A stretch of 64,000 nucleotides of DNA from JAVBTT01 sp031550325 (lineage in GTDB: Bacteria > Bacillota > Clostridia > Oscillospirales > UBA929). A program made the translations under genes and the position numbers. The DNA lies in NCBI GenBank assembly GCA_031550325.1, contig JAVBOR010000002.1, positions 22,070 to 86,069 of the forward strand. Reading direction: 5' to 3'. The notes beneath the pieces are model-generated. The model was not told the origin of the DNA. It saw only the letters and a list, made by a program, of their open reading frames with translations, and made no database searches. Below, in pieces: positions 19,256 through 28,382 of this stretch; the stretch's first letter is position 1, and the number at the start of each line of letters is the position of its first letter.

Positions 19256-19702
19256 ATGGCGGGCATTACATCGATTGTCACGACGCTGGCGCGGCCGGTG
19301 GTGGAGTCCCTGGGCCTTGAGCTTTGGGACGTAAGCTTTGGAAACGAGGGCGGACGGCAGGTTCTGCGCATCGTCATTGACCGCCAGGACGGCGTCTCCA
19401 TCGAGGACTGCGAGGCGGTGTCCAACGCGCTTGATCCGGTGCTTGACGAGGCCGACCCCATTGCCCAGAGCTATGTGTTGCAGGTGTCGTCGGCGGGCCT
19501 TGACCGCGAGCTCAAACGAGACTCGGATTTTGCAAGGTTTATGGGCAGCCGCGTTTCGGTGAAGCTGTATGTCCAACTGTTCGGCGCCCGGGAACATATT
19601 GGCGTTTTAAGCGCTTTTGACGAAAACAGCATAGAGCTTGACGGGACAAAGGCATTCCCACGCAAGCAGGCGGCGCAGGTCAGGCTTTACGTGGAGGTAT
19701 AA
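19256..19702 (+). CDS. rimP: Ribosome maturation factor RimP
   Basis: RimP helps assemble the 30S subunit. The 148-residue protein shows the N-terminal alpha/beta domain (LARPVVESLGLELWDVSF, VLRIVIDRQDGVSIEDCE), the signature YVLQVSSAGLDRELKRDSDF, and the C-terminal SH3-like domain ending VRLYVEV. ATG at 19256 is preferred over an upstream GTG lying in the leader hairpin. It is the first gene of the nusA-infB operon, its universal neighbourhood. Confidence 0.95.
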   Translation: MAGITSIVTTLARPVVESLGLELWDVSFGNEGGRQVLRIVIDRQDGVSIEDCEAVSNALDPVLDEADPIAQSYVLQVSSAGLDRELKRDSDFARFMGSRVSVKLYVQLFGAREHIGVLSAFDENSIELDGTKAFPRKQAAQVRLYVEV

Positions 19703-19731
19703 CGCCGGAGTGATAGGGGAGATTATCAAAC

Positions 19732-20790
19732 ATGAACGCTGAATTTTTTGACGCTATCGTTCAGATCGAAAAAGAAAAGGGCATCCCCCGCGCCTATATG
19801 CACGAGAAGATTGTCCAGGCGCTGACCACCGCCTTCCGGCGGGACAACGCCGGCGTGTCGGATAACATTGTGGTCGATCTTGACGAACAGAAGAAAGAAA
19901 TTCACATGTATGTCAAAAAAACGGTGGTGGAAGAGGTGTCCAACCCGGCGCACGAGCTGGAGTTTCTGGCCGCCAGAGAGCTCTTCCCCGGCGCAAACCT
20001 TGACGACGTTGTCAACATAGAGATCCCCACGAAAAATTTTGGACGCATTGCAGCGCAAACGGCCAAGCAGGTGATCATTCAGGGCATTCGCGAAGCAGAG
20101 CGCGGCATGGTCTTTCAGGAATACACCTCTAAAGAGCATGAGATCCTCACGGCGGTCGTGTCGCGCACAGATCAGCGCAACGGAAACGTCGTGGTTGAAA
20201 TCGGCGGCAAGGCCGACCGCACCGAGGCGCTTTTGTCCCCGGGAGAACAGGTCAGGGGCGAGGTTCTTCGCGACGGCGACCGCATAAAGGTCTATGTCGT
20301 CGAAGTGCGCAGATCCACAAGGGGCCCGCAAATCTTAATTTCACGCACTCATCCCGGGCTGGTCAAGCGACTGTTTGAACTGGATGTCCCCGAGATATCC
20401 GACGGTGTTGTCCACATCAAGTCCATCGCGCGGGAGGCCGGCCAGCGCACCAAAATGGCAGTCTGGTCGGACGATCCCAACGTCGACCCCATCGGCGCTT
20501 GCATCGGCCCGAAGGGTCAGCGCGTCAACACCATAGTCTCCGAGCTTCGCGGAGAAAAGATTGACATTGTCCGCTACAGCGACGATTTGGCCGAGTATGT
20601 GGCGCAGTCCATCTCGCCGGCCACCGTTTTGGAGGTTGAGGTTGTCGCCGACTCCAAGCTCTGCCGTGTGGTCGTGCCGGACGACATGCTGTCTCTGGCG
20701 ATCGGCAAGGAGGGCCAAAACGCCCGCCTGGCCGCCAAATTAACAGGCTACAAAATCGACATACGCCCCTTTTCGAGGATTGCCGAATGA
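19732..20790 (+). CDS. nusA: Transcription termination/antitermination protein NusA
   Basis: NusA binds RNA polymerase and nascent RNA and tunes pausing, termination and antitermination. The 352-residue short form typical of Firmicutes has the N-terminal polymerase-binding domain (MNAEFFDAIVQIEKEKGIPR), the S1 domain (residues ~130-200, GEVLRDGDRIKVYVVEV), KH1 (GVVHIKSIAREAGQRTKMAV) and KH2 (DDMLSLAIGKEGQNARLAAK). The acidic repeats of proteobacterial NusA are absent. Its stop overlaps the next gene by ATGA. Confidence 0.98.
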   Translation: MNAEFFDAIVQIEKEKGIPRAYMHEKIVQALTTAFRRDNAGVSDNIVVDLDEQKKEIHMYVKKTVVEEVSNPAHELEFLAARELFPGANLDDVVNIEIPTKNFGRIAAQTAKQVIIQGIREAERGMVFQEYTSKEHEILTAVVSRTDQRNGNVVVEIGGKADRTEALLSPGEQVRGEVLRDGDRIKVYVVEVRRSTRGPQILISRTHPGLVKRLFELDVPEISDGVVHIKSIAREAGQRTKMAVWSDDPNVDPIGACIGPKGQRVNTIVSELRGEKIDIVRYSDDLAEYVAQSISPATVLEVEVVADSKLCRVVVPDDMLSLAIGKEGQNARLAAKLTGYKIDIRPFSRIAE

Positions 20791-21050
20791 AAGCCCCTCC
20801 GGTTCGACAGTGTTTGGGCTGCCGCGAGCATAAGCCCAAGCCGGAGCTCATTCGCGTGGTGCGCTCGCCCCTCGGCGAGATTTCTCTCGACACCACGGGC
20901 AAAAAGCCCGGACGCGGCGCGTATCTATGTCCCCAGGCGGACTGCCTGAAGAAGGTTCAAAAAAACAGAGCGCTGGAGCGCATGCTGCACGGCCCTATTG
21001 ACGACGCCGTATACCAGGCGCTTCGTCTTCAGATGGAGGAACATGGATAG
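20787..21050 (+). CDS. rnpM: YlxR family protein (RNase P modulator RnpM)
   Basis: An 87-residue basic RNA-binding protein with the family pattern RQCLGCREHKPKPELIRVVR followed by KKPGRGAYLCPQADCLKKV. Work in Bacillus subtilis shows that YlxR/RnpM binds RNase P and modulates it. It starts inside the nusA stop (4-bp overlap) and its own end overlaps the next gene, so translation is coupled. Confidence 0.93.
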   Translation: MKAPPVRQCLGCREHKPKPELIRVVRSPLGEISLDTTGKKPGRGAYLCPQADCLKKVQKNRALERMLHGPIDDAVYQALRLQMEEHG

Positions 21051-21336
21051 GTTCTTGGGACTTCTTGGGCTTTCAATGAAAGCCGGTCAGGTCATTTGGG
21101 GCGCCAATCCGGTCGAAGCCGGACTCCTTAAAGCGCGCCTGCTGGTTCTGGCGTCCGACGCCGGCGCGTCCACCGAGCGCAACGCCCGCCACTTGGCGGA
21201 AAAACAGGGCATTGCATTGCTGATTGTGCCCTATACAAAGATAGAATTGGGGCACAGTATTGGCAAGAAGCCCTGTGCGCTTGTCTCAGTCACCGACCGT
21301 TCTTTCGCAACCCAGCTTGAACGAATCCATTTCTAA
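21043..21336 (+). CDS. ylxQ: L7Ae-family RNA-binding protein YlxQ
   Basis: This 97-residue protein has the L7Ae/L30e kink-turn-binding fold: FLGLLGLSMKAGQVIWG, LVLASDAGASTERN and CALVSVTDRSFATQL. ATG at 21043 follows GGAGG and overlaps the upstream stop by eight bases. The cellular target of YlxQ is not settled. Position between ylxR and infB is standard in Firmicutes. Confidence 0.93.
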   Translation: MDRFLGLLGLSMKAGQVIWGANPVEAGLLKARLLVLASDAGASTERNARHLAEKQGIALLIVPYTKIELGHSIGKKPCALVSVTDRSFATQLERIHF

Positions 21337-21350
21337 AGGAGGACTGCAGT

Positions 21351-23747
21351 TTGACGAAATACCGCGTTCATGAAGTGGCCAAGGATTTCGGAATGAATTC
21401 CAAAGATGTGGCCAATGTGGTCAGCGAGTTTCTGACTGCGCCTAAAAATCATATGCAGGCGCTGACCGACGCGGAGCTCAATGTGATTTTTGACTGCTTT
21501 ACGCAGCGCAATCAAATCGACAGCATTGAGCTTGTGTTCGCGGAGGTGTATCACGCCCCTGAACCGACCGCCGAGACGGTCGTTTCAGCTGCGCCTGAAA
21601 CTCCCCCGGCACCGCAAGCTGTGCAGTCTCCCGAGGCGGCGGTCGCTGCCCACGAGGCGACGGTCACTGCCCCTGCGGCGCACGCAGCGCCGCAGGCAGC
21701 ACAGGCGGCCGCTGCGCAAAAACAGGCGCCTATGCCGGCGGCTGAGCAGCCCCATAAAAAGCCTGACCGCACCGTTCATGTGGTCGACACGCGCGGCGCG
21801 CAGGTCAATCTGGCGCGCTATGACGAGCGCGTGGACAAACTGGTGCCCGACCGCGCCGACAAGATGACTCACGGCAAGGAAAAGATCAAGCGCACGGGCG
21901 ACAAGAAGCCGCCCAACCAGTTCATGAGTCAGAAGCGCCGGCAGGAAGAGGCCGAGCGCCTGCGCAAGCTCCGTATCGAAGCTCTGAAAAAACAAAAACT
22001 CAAGGTGCTTTTGCCCGAAGAGATCTCCGTGCAGGAGCTGGCTCTGCGCCTGAAGAAGACCGGCTCGGAAGTGGTCAGGCAGCTGATGAAGCTGGGCGTC
22101 ATGGCGTCCCTCTCTCAAAATGTTGACTTCGACACGGCCTCTCTTGTCGCGATGGAGTTTGGCGCCAAGGTGGAGAAGGAAGTCATTGTCACGATTGAAG
22201 AGCGCCTGATCGACGACAGCGACGACGCCGGCCAGAACCTCCTGCCGCGCGACCCCGTGGTCGTTGTGATGGGTCACGTTGACCACGGCAAGACGAGCCT
22301 GCTTGACAGAATCCGCTCGGCGCGCGTCGTGGACGGAGAGTTTGGCGGCATCACACAGCACATCGGCGCGTACCGTGTCCAGGTGGGCGACCGCTATGTC
22401 ACGTTTTTGGATACGCCGGGGCACGCCGCATTTACCTCTATGCGCGCGCGCGGCGCGGCCGTCACCGATATTGCCATCCTGGTTGTTGCCGCCGACGACG
22501 GCATTATGCCGCAGACCATAGAGGCCATCAACCACGCCAAGGTTGCCGAAATTCCCATTGTTGTGGCCATCAACAAGATGGACAAAGAGGGGATCAACCC
22601 CGACCGCATCATGCAGCAGCTGACCGAATATGAGCTGCTTCCCGAGGAGTGGGGCGGCGACACCATTGTGTGCAAAGTTTCCGCCAAAACCGGCGAGGGC
22701 CTCGACCATCTGCTGGAGATGCTCTTGCTGACCGCCGAGATGCGCGACTTAAAGGCCAATCCCAACCGTACCGCGCGCGGCACGGTGATCGAGGCCAAGC
22801 TGGATAAAGGCCGCGGTCCTGTCGCCACAATGCTCGTGCAGAACGGCACGCTCAAGCAGGGCGACATTGTCATTGCCGGAAAATCGGTCGGTCGCATTCG
22901 CGCCATGTACAGCGACACCGGCCACAAGCTTGAGGAGGCCGGCCCGAGCATCCCCGTCGAGGTGGTCGGCATGTCCGAGGTCCCCGGCGCGGGCGACGTG
23001 TTCCACACGGTCGCGGACGAGCGCATGGCCCGAGAGCTTGTCCAGCAGCGCAAGCAGCAGGAAAAGGACGACAATGCCCGTCCGCTCGCCTCCAAGGTCT
23101 CGCTTGAGGATATTTACGCCCAGATTCAGGAGGGCCAGCTTAAAGAGCTTGCCATTATCATTAAAGCCGACGTCCAGGGCTCGGCCGAGGCCCTCAAGGC
23201 CTCTTTGGAAAAGATTCGCAACGACGAGGTGCGCATCAACATCGTGCACAGTGGCGTCGGCGCCATCAACGAGTCCGACATTCTTCTCGCTTCGACGGCT
23301 TCAGCCATCATTGTGGGCTTCAACGTCAGGCCCGATCCCGCGGCGCGGCAGAGCGCCGACCGCGCCAATGTCGACCTGCGCCTGTACCGCGTGATTTACG
23401 ACTGCATTGAGGAAATAGAGGCCGCTATGAAGGGCATGCTTGCCCCCCGCTTTGTCGAGGTCGTCCTTGGCCGGGCCGAGGTGCGGCAGATCTTCAAGGC
23501 CTCCAGCATCGGCACCATCGCCGGCAGCTATGTGCTGGACGGAAAAATGGTGCGTAACGCCTCTGTGCGCTTGATCCGCGACGGCATCGTCGTGCATGAG
23601 GGTACGCTTTCGTCCCTCAAGCGCTTCAAGGACGACGCCAAAGAAGTGGCTTCGGGCTACGAATGCGGTCTTTCCCTTGAACGTTTTAACGACATCAAGG
23701 AGGGCGACATCATCGAGGCCTTTGCCGACGAGGAAGTCAAGGCGTAA
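21351..23747 (+). CDS. infB: Translation initiation factor IF-2
   Basis: IF-2 is the GTPase that brings initiator tRNA to the 30S subunit and drives subunit joining. The 798-residue protein starts with TTG after AAAGGAGG. Residues 1-60 hold an IF2-N domain and ~70-200 an Ala/Pro then Lys/Arg-rich linker. A second IF2-N domain precedes the G domain with GHVDHGKT (~residue 307), DTPGH (~353) and NKMD (~406). Domains II, III and the tRNA-binding C-terminal barrel follow (DVQGSAEALKASLEKI, FKASSIGTIAGSYV). Confidence 0.98.
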   Translation: MTKYRVHEVAKDFGMNSKDVANVVSEFLTAPKNHMQALTDAELNVIFDCFTQRNQIDSIELVFAEVYHAPEPTAETVVSAAPETPPAPQAVQSPEAAVAAHEATVTAPAAHAAPQAAQAAAAQKQAPMPAAEQPHKKPDRTVHVVDTRGAQVNLARYDERVDKLVPDRADKMTHGKEKIKRTGDKKPPNQFMSQKRRQEEAERLRKLRIEALKKQKLKVLLPEEISVQELALRLKKTGSEVVRQLMKLGVMASLSQNVDFDTASLVAMEFGAKVEKEVIVTIEERLIDDSDDAGQNLLPRDPVVVVMGHVDHGKTSLLDRIRSARVVDGEFGGITQHIGAYRVQVGDRYVTFLDTPGHAAFTSMRARGAAVTDIAILVVAADDGIMPQTIEAINHAKVAEIPIVVAINKMDKEGINPDRIMQQLTEYELLPEEWGGDTIVCKVSAKTGEGLDHLLEMLLLTAEMRDLKANPNRTARGTVIEAKLDKGRGPVATMLVQNGTLKQGDIVIAGKSVGRIRAMYSDTGHKLEEAGPSIPVEVVGMSEVPGAGDVFHTVADERMARELVQQRKQQEKDDNARPLASKVSLEDIYAQIQEGQLKELAIIIKADVQGSAEALKASLEKIRNDEVRINIVHSGVGAINESDILLASTASAIIVGFNVRPDPAARQSADRANVDLRLYRVIYDCIEEIEAAMKGMLAPRFVEVVLGRAEVRQIFKASSIGTIAGSYVLDGKMVRNASVRLIRDGIVVHEGTLSSLKRFKDDAKEVASGYECGLSLERFNDIKEGDIIEAFADEEVKA

Positions 23748-23780
23748 CCCCGCTTTACGCGCGAACAGGAGGGTTTTATC

Positions 23781-24125
23781 GTGCCGGGAAACCGCATTTT
23801 GCAGATTAACGGGGAGATCCAGCGCGAGCTGTCGCGTTTGATCTCTCAGCTGAAGGATCCGCGCGTCGCGGGTCTGGTCAGCGTCGTGCGTGTGGATACC
23901 GTGCGGGATCTCAGCCTCTCAAATATCTATATCAGCGCTCTGGAAAACGGCCAGACCGTGCTGCGCGGGCTGAAAAGCGCGTCCGGGTTTTTACGGCGAG
24001 AAATCGGCCACACCCTTTCCCTGCGCCAGACGCCCGAGCTGCATTTCATTTTGGACGACTCCATTGAGGAGGGGGCGCGCATCTTGGGCCTTCTTGAAAA
24101 ACTGAATACGGGGGAGCCGTCATGA
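23781..24125 (+). CDS. rbfA: Ribosome-binding factor A
   Basis: RbfA is a KH-type factor for 30S maturation and cold adaptation. The 114-residue protein has the usual start (RILQINGEIQRELSRLISQL), KDPRVAGLVSVVRVDTVRDL and the C-terminal RQTPELHFILDDSIEEGARI. GTG start at 23781 after AGGAGGG. Its stop overlaps the nrnA start (ATGA). Confidence 0.96.
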   Translation: MPGNRILQINGEIQRELSRLISQLKDPRVAGLVSVVRVDTVRDLSLSNIYISALENGQTVLRGLKSASGFLRREIGHTLSLRQTPELHFILDDSIEEGARILGLLEKLNTGEPS

Positions 24126-25093
24126 CCGCTGTTGAACCGCAGGCTGTCGGGCTTGGGCGGGCCGCCGAGTTTTTACTCTCCCGGGACAATTTTCTCATCC
24201 TCACCCACATCGCCCCCGACGGCGACACCATTGGCTGCGCGGCCGCTCTGTGCGCCGGACTGCGCCGCCTGGGCAAGGCGGCGTTTGTTGCGCCGAACCC
24301 GGACATTACGCCGCGGTATCTGCCGTTTGTTCTGCCCTACCTGCCGGACGGGGCCACCACGCGGTCCGACACGGTTGTCGCGGTCGACACCGCGAAGGTC
24401 GTCCTCATGCCCGGCTGTTTTTGGGGCCTTTCGGTCGATTTGAAAATCGACCATCATCCCGACGGAGAGTCCTTCGCCGGGCTTAATCTTGTTCATCCCA
24501 ACGCCGCTGCCTGCGGCGAGGTGATTTACGCGCTGCTCTGCCAGGGGCTTGGCCTGCCGCTCACCCTCGACATGGCCACGCCGCTGTACCTTGCCATCGT
24601 AACCGACACGGGCTGCTTCCGCTACTCCAACACATCAGCCGCCACACTGCGCCTTGCTGCTGAGCTGATGGACGTCGGCGTCGATCCATTCCCCATTAAC
24701 GAGGAGATCTTTGGCCGCAAATCACGCAGCCGCTTCAGCGTTGAGGCCATGGTGCTGTCCGGCATGGAGTACTTATATGGCGGGAAGGTCGCGCTGGGAA
24801 CGCTTTCCGGCGATATGATCAAGGCAGCGGGCGCGACCGAGGACGATCTGGAGAGCATTTCGGCACTTCCGCGGCAGATCGCGGGCGTCGAGGTGGGGTT
24901 CATGCTCCGGCAGGAGAGCGAATCCTGTAAAATATCCGTTCGCACCGTCGAGCCGTATTTGGCCAACGCCATCTGCGGAGAACTGGGCGGCGGCGGACAC
25001 GCCCGCGCCAGCGGGTGCCGCTTTAGGGGCACTCTTGCCGAGGCGCGCGAGGCCGTTTTGTTGGCTTGGGACAAACTTTATGGGCAATCCTAA
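24122..25093 (+). CDS. nrnA: DHH-family oligoribonuclease / pAp phosphatase NrnA
   Basis: NrnA degrades 2-5-nt RNA fragments and dephosphorylates 3'-phosphoadenosine phosphate. The 323-residue protein has the metal motifs of the DHH domain: THIAPDGDTIGCAAAL, VAVDTAK, KIDHHPDGESFAGLN and the Asp of VTDTGCFRYSNTSA. The DHHA1 domain ends GELGGGGHARASGCRF, where the GGGH loop binds substrate. It overlaps both neighbours (rbfA by 4 bp, truB by 14 bp). Confidence 0.95.
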   Translation: MTAVEPQAVGLGRAAEFLLSRDNFLILTHIAPDGDTIGCAAALCAGLRRLGKAAFVAPNPDITPRYLPFVLPYLPDGATTRSDTVVAVDTAKVVLMPGCFWGLSVDLKIDHHPDGESFAGLNLVHPNAAACGEVIYALLCQGLGLPLTLDMATPLYLAIVTDTGCFRYSNTSAATLRLAAELMDVGVDPFPINEEIFGRKSRSRFSVEAMVLSGMEYLYGGKVALGTLSGDMIKAAGATEDDLESISALPRQIAGVEVGFMLRQESESCKISVRTVEPYLANAICGELGGGGHARASGCRFRGTLAEAREAVLLAWDKLYGQS

Positions 25094-25940
25094 CGGCATT
25101 TTGGTCATTGATAAACCGTCCGGGTGGACCTCCCACGACGTTGTGGCAAAGCTGCGCGGGATTCTCTCAGAGCGCAGAATCGGCCACGGCGGCACGCTTG
25201 ACCCCATGGCAACAGGGGTTCTGCTGTGCTTTGTGGGCAGGGCGACGCGCGCGGTTTCTTTTGTTTCGGGGGAAAAGACCTATCTGGCGAGCTTTCAGAC
25301 GGGCTACACCACCGACACGCTGGACTGCACCGGAACTGTGCGCGAGCGCTTCGACGCCGTACCGTCCGAAGCCGAGCTGCGCGCGGCGGCTTCTCGGTTT
25401 ACGGGCGATATCGAGCAGATTCCCCCGATGGTCTCGGCGATCAAACGCGACGGTCAGCCGCTTTACAAGCTTGCCCGGCAGGGCATTGACGTCGAGCGCG
25501 AGCCTCGAAGGGTGCGCATCTGCGCCATTGAGTGGCTCGGGGCGCTGGATGGGCACTGGCGCATGCGCGTGTTCTGCTCGGCAGGGACATACATCCGCAC
25601 GCTTGTGGACGACATCGGCCGTCTTTTGGGCTGCGGCGCCTGTTTGACTGCGCTGCGCCGCGAGGCGTCCGGGCCATTTTCCGAGCGCGACGCCCTGTCG
25701 CTTTCCGAGGCGGGCCGAGAGCGCCTGCTTCCCGTGGACGCCGCTTTCCCCGACTTGCCGTTGGTTTCGATCTCAGGGGATCAGGCGTTCCCATTCGGCA
25801 ACGGGCTTGCCGTCAGTGTATCGCACGAGGACGCCGAACTGGTGCGCGTATACGCGCCGGACGGCGCGTTCAGAGCGCTTGGCCGTGTACGACAGGGGCT
25901 ATTGCACCCTGTAAAGAGTTTTATTGAGGTGAACGCATGA
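25080..25940 (+). CDS. truB: tRNA pseudouridine(55) synthase
   Basis: TruB converts U55 of tRNA T-loops to pseudouridine. The catalytic Asp41 lies in GHGGTLDPMATGVLL, with KPSGWTSHDVV before it and the motifs IPPMVSAIKRDGQPLYKLAR and GTYIRTLVDDIG further on. The 286-residue protein ends in a PUA-like domain. ATG at 25080 is within the 3' end of nrnA; a 15-codon longer reading would overlap much more of nrnA and does not fit the family start (NGILVIDKPSG). Confidence 0.96.
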   Translation: MGNPNGILVIDKPSGWTSHDVVAKLRGILSERRIGHGGTLDPMATGVLLCFVGRATRAVSFVSGEKTYLASFQTGYTTDTLDCTGTVRERFDAVPSEAELRAAASRFTGDIEQIPPMVSAIKRDGQPLYKLARQGIDVEREPRRVRICAIEWLGALDGHWRMRVFCSAGTYIRTLVDDIGRLLGCGACLTALRREASGPFSERDALSLSEAGRERLLPVDAAFPDLPLVSISGDQAFPFGNGLAVSVSHEDAELVRVYAPDGAFRALGRVRQGLLHPVKSFIEVNA

Positions 25941-26842
25941 GACGCGTAATCGCCCTTGGTTTTTTTGACGGCGTCCACATCGGCCACGGCGCCCTGCTGT
26001 CCCGCACGGCGGCGCTGGCCAAAGAGCTGGACGCCACCCCGGCCGCGCTGACCTTTGACAGCCATCCCGAACGGCTGATCACCGGCCACGCCGTCCCGCT
26101 GCTGCTCACGATTACCGAGCGCGCCGAGCTGATGCGGCGGCTGTATGGGATTCAGGAAATCATTCTCGCGCACTTTGACATGGAGTTTATGCAGATGCGC
26201 TGGAAGGACTTTGTCGACCGCCGCCTCTCGGAGGAATACGGCGCGGTGCACGTTGTGGCCGGCCATGACTTCCACTTCGGCTATCGGGGCGAGGGCAATC
26301 CCTCGCTTTTGAAGGAATACGCCGGCACGCGCGGCATGGGCTGCGACATTGTCGGCCGCGTGGAGCTCGACGGCATTACTGTGAGCGCGACCTATATCCG
26401 CAAGCTTGTCGCCCAGGGCGAAATGCAGACTGCCGCGCGCTTTTTGGGACACCGCCATCAGATCAGCGGCCTCGTAGAACACGGGCGAAAGCTCGGCTCG
26501 TCCCTGGGCTTTCCGACCGTCAACATCTCCATCGCGCCCGAGGTGCAGCATCCGGCTTACGGCGTGTACGCGACCTCGGTGGAGGTTGGCGGCATTGTCT
26601 ACGCAGCCGCCACCAATGTCGGCGTGCGCCCCACGGTTGACAACCACGAGCGTGTCACGGTTGAGTCGACACTTTTTGACTTTGACGGCGACCTGTACGG
26701 AAAGCCCATCTGTGTGCTTTTTGACAAGTTCTTGCGGCCGGAGCGGCATTTCCCCTCGCTCAGCGAGCTGCAGCGGCAGATATCCTTGGATATCCAGGAG
26801 GCAAAGTTGTTTCACTCGGCAGAAAATGATCACATAACGTAA
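25937..26842 (+). CDS. ribF: Bifunctional riboflavin kinase / FAD synthetase
   Basis: RibF makes FMN and then FAD from riboflavin. Residues ~1-180 are the adenylyltransferase (LGFFDGVHIGHGALL nucleotide-binding motif, VVAGHDFHFGYRGEGN, VSATYIRKLVAQGEMQTAAR). Residues ~185-300 are the kinase (HGRKLGSSLGFPTVNI with the PTVN motif, TNVGVRPT, LFDFDGDLYGK). It overlaps truB by ATGA and is the last gene of the operon. FAD from this enzyme is the donor used by ApbE. Confidence 0.97.
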   Translation: MRRVIALGFFDGVHIGHGALLSRTAALAKELDATPAALTFDSHPERLITGHAVPLLLTITERAELMRRLYGIQEIILAHFDMEFMQMRWKDFVDRRLSEEYGAVHVVAGHDFHFGYRGEGNPSLLKEYAGTRGMGCDIVGRVELDGITVSATYIRKLVAQGEMQTAARFLGHRHQISGLVEHGRKLGSSLGFPTVNISIAPEVQHPAYGVYATSVEVGGIVYAAATNVGVRPTVDNHERVTVESTLFDFDGDLYGKPICVLFDKFLRPERHFPSLSELQRQISLDIQEAKLFHSAENDHIT

Positions 26843-26857
26843 TATTTGTGGTATAAT
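26829..26857 (+). promoter_or_regulatory. Promoter of the sortase gene
   Basis: An exact TATAAT at 26852 with an extended -10 TGG, and a weak -35 ATCACA seventeen bases upstream inside the ribF 3' end. Confidence 0.55.
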
Positions 26858-26866
26858 AGAGTTATG

Positions 26867-26905
26867 CTATCAAAAAACCGGAGGTTCTTTGATAAAACGG
26901 GGACC
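26867..26905 (-). repeat. Fold-back repeat, solo terminal hairpin H
   Basis: Arms ATCAAAAAACC and GGTTCTTTGAT (one mismatch) followed by AAAACGGGGACCGGA, the sequence that follows the terminal hairpin in reverse-orientation copies. It is transcribed in the 5' leader of the sortase gene. Confidence 0.55.
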
Positions 26906-26934
26906 GGAACTATCATTATTTGAGGCGAGGGACT

Positions 26935-27909
26935 ATGAAACAAAAGAGACCTGTATCGGCCCGCATGGTCGTTTCGCGGGTGATTATCGGCATCGGGCTT
27001 TCGCTGATCCTGTTCGCCGCCGTGTATGAAGCGGCCGGCTATCCCTGGCGCACTCTTTTTGCCTCCCCGGAGGAACTCAACGTTGATACGCTGCCCGACC
27101 CGACGCCGCCGCCGGTTGACTACGTCGACCTGCCAGAGGACTACTCCCCAAGCGGCGCGGCGCAGCCCTCCTTTGAGCCCGACCCGACAGACGGCGAGGA
27201 CACGGCGCTTCCGGGACAGGACGACAGCTTTATCAACTCCCCCAAGAAGCCGGCAACCCCGCCGCCGCCGCTGGAGCGCGTGGGCGCGATCAAGATCCCC
27301 AAGCTGGACGTTTCGGTCAACGTGTTTGAGGGGCAAAGCTCGCGTGTGCTGCAGGCCGGCTGCGGGCACACGCCCGGCACACCGGCTTTTGGCAAGCAGG
27401 GCAACTGCGTCGTCGCCGGCCACCGCGTGACAAGGGCCATGCACCCGTTCCGCCATCTGGACAAGATGGAGGAGGGCGACCTCATTATTTTGAAGAACAA
27501 CGCCCACACATACACCTACGCCACCGTTACGACGTTTATCGTCAAGAACACCGAAAACTGGGTCATGGGTAAAACAGACGACATCGAGTACTGCCTGACG
27601 CTTGTCACCTGTCACCCTGTGGGCAGCGCGCGTGAACGCCTGATTCTGCGCGCCAGGCTGGTGGACATCGACGGCGTCTCCCCGGAGGAGTTTTACCATC
27701 CGTCCACGCCCTCGCCCGACGCTTCACCGTCGCCTGACGCTTCACCCTCGCCCGACGCTTTGCCGTCGCCTGATGCTTCGCCCTCTCCCGATACTTTGCC
27801 GTCCGACCCTGCTTTGCCGCCGGAAGGGGCTTCTCCCTCTGATGGCGCGTCACCTTCGACGAATGCGGATGCGGACGCCAGTCCTGCGCCGCCCTCGCCC
27901 GCATCCTGA
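26935..27909 (+). CDS. Membrane-anchored sortase, probable class D type, with a C-terminal Ser/Pro/Asp tail
   Basis: Sortases join secreted proteins to the cell wall by cleaving an LPxTG-like signal. Of 324 residues, ~10-32 form a membrane anchor and ~33-115 an acidic Pro-rich linker. The catalytic domain (ERVGAIKIPKLDVSVNVFEG onward) has His in VVAGHRVTRAMHPF, Cys in LTLVTCHPVG and Arg in RLILRARL. After it comes an unusual ~80-residue Ser/Pro/Asp tail encoded by tandem 18-bp repeats (27712-27803). No LPxTG substrate is encoded in the window. ATG at 26935 follows GCGAGGGA. Confidence 0.85.
   Translation: MKQKRPVSARMVVSRVIIGIGLSLILFAAVYEAAGYPWRTLFASPEELNVDTLPDPTPPPVDYVDLPEDYSPSGAAQPSFEPDPTDGEDTALPGQDDSFINSPKKPATPPPPLERVGAIKIPKLDVSVNVFEGQSSRVLQAGCGHTPGTPAFGKQGNCVVAGHRVTRAMHPFRHLDKMEEGDLIILKNNAHTYTYATVTTFIVKNTENWVMGKTDDIEYCLTLVTCHPVGSARERLILRARLVDIDGVSPEEFYHPSTPSPDASPSPDASPSPDALPSPDASPSPDTLPSDPALPPEGASPSDGASPSTNADADASPAPPSPAS
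27712..27803 (+). repeat. Tandem 18-bp repeats in the sortase gene
   Basis: About five units of TCGCCYGAYGCTTCACCS encode repeated Ser-Pro-Asp-Ala. Slippage here would change the length of the tail without shifting the frame. Confidence 0.75.
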
Positions 27910-28078
27910 CGCGAGAGCTTCCTTTGCCTGATAAACCCGGCAAAACTACCCCTGCCGCACAAGGCCCCGCCGGCACGCCGCCCCCAAACCACCCTTTTGG
28001 GGTAGTAGACTTGGGTGCGCCTGCGTGCTATGGTAACTGTGTGGACATGCAGTAAGCTGTGAAGGTGGATAAAGAAGA

Positions 28079-28375
28079 ATGAGAAGGTTACACAGACAGA
28101 TTTCCTCCATGATCATGATCTTGGCCCTTATTGCTGCATTGGCCACCTCGTTCGTGTTGTCGTCGCAGTTGAGCGGCGGGCCGGACGATGCTTCGGCGCC
28201 GTCGGGAACAGAGGTTTTTGGTCAGGATGACGTGCCCCTCACGTCTCCCGGCCCTCTTCCCGACGCACCGGTTGCGCTGGTCATTGCGGTCAGCGTCCTG
28301 TTGGCGTCTGCGCCCATCGCCGTCTCTTTTGTCCTTGAGCACAGAGCCGGCAAGCAACCTAAGCCCTCTGAATAA
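28079..28375 (+). CDS. Small membrane protein with two transmembrane helices
   Basis: A 98-residue protein of unknown function. The first helix (MIMILALIAALATSFVLSS) could be a signal anchor; an extracytoplasmic loop of ~35 residues, rich in Pro/Ser/Asp, leads to a second helix (VALVIAVSVLLASAPIAVSF) and a short basic tail. The ATG at 28079 has a moderate GGTGGA upstream. It sits between the sortase and tadA and might belong with the sortase, but the 169-bp gap speaks against tight coupling. Confidence 0.6.
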   Translation: MRRLHRQISSMIMILALIAALATSFVLSSQLSGGPDDASAPSGTEVFGQDDVPLTSPGPLPDAPVALVIAVSVLLASAPIAVSFVLEHRAGKQPKPSE

Positions 28376-28382
28376 ACCTGCC

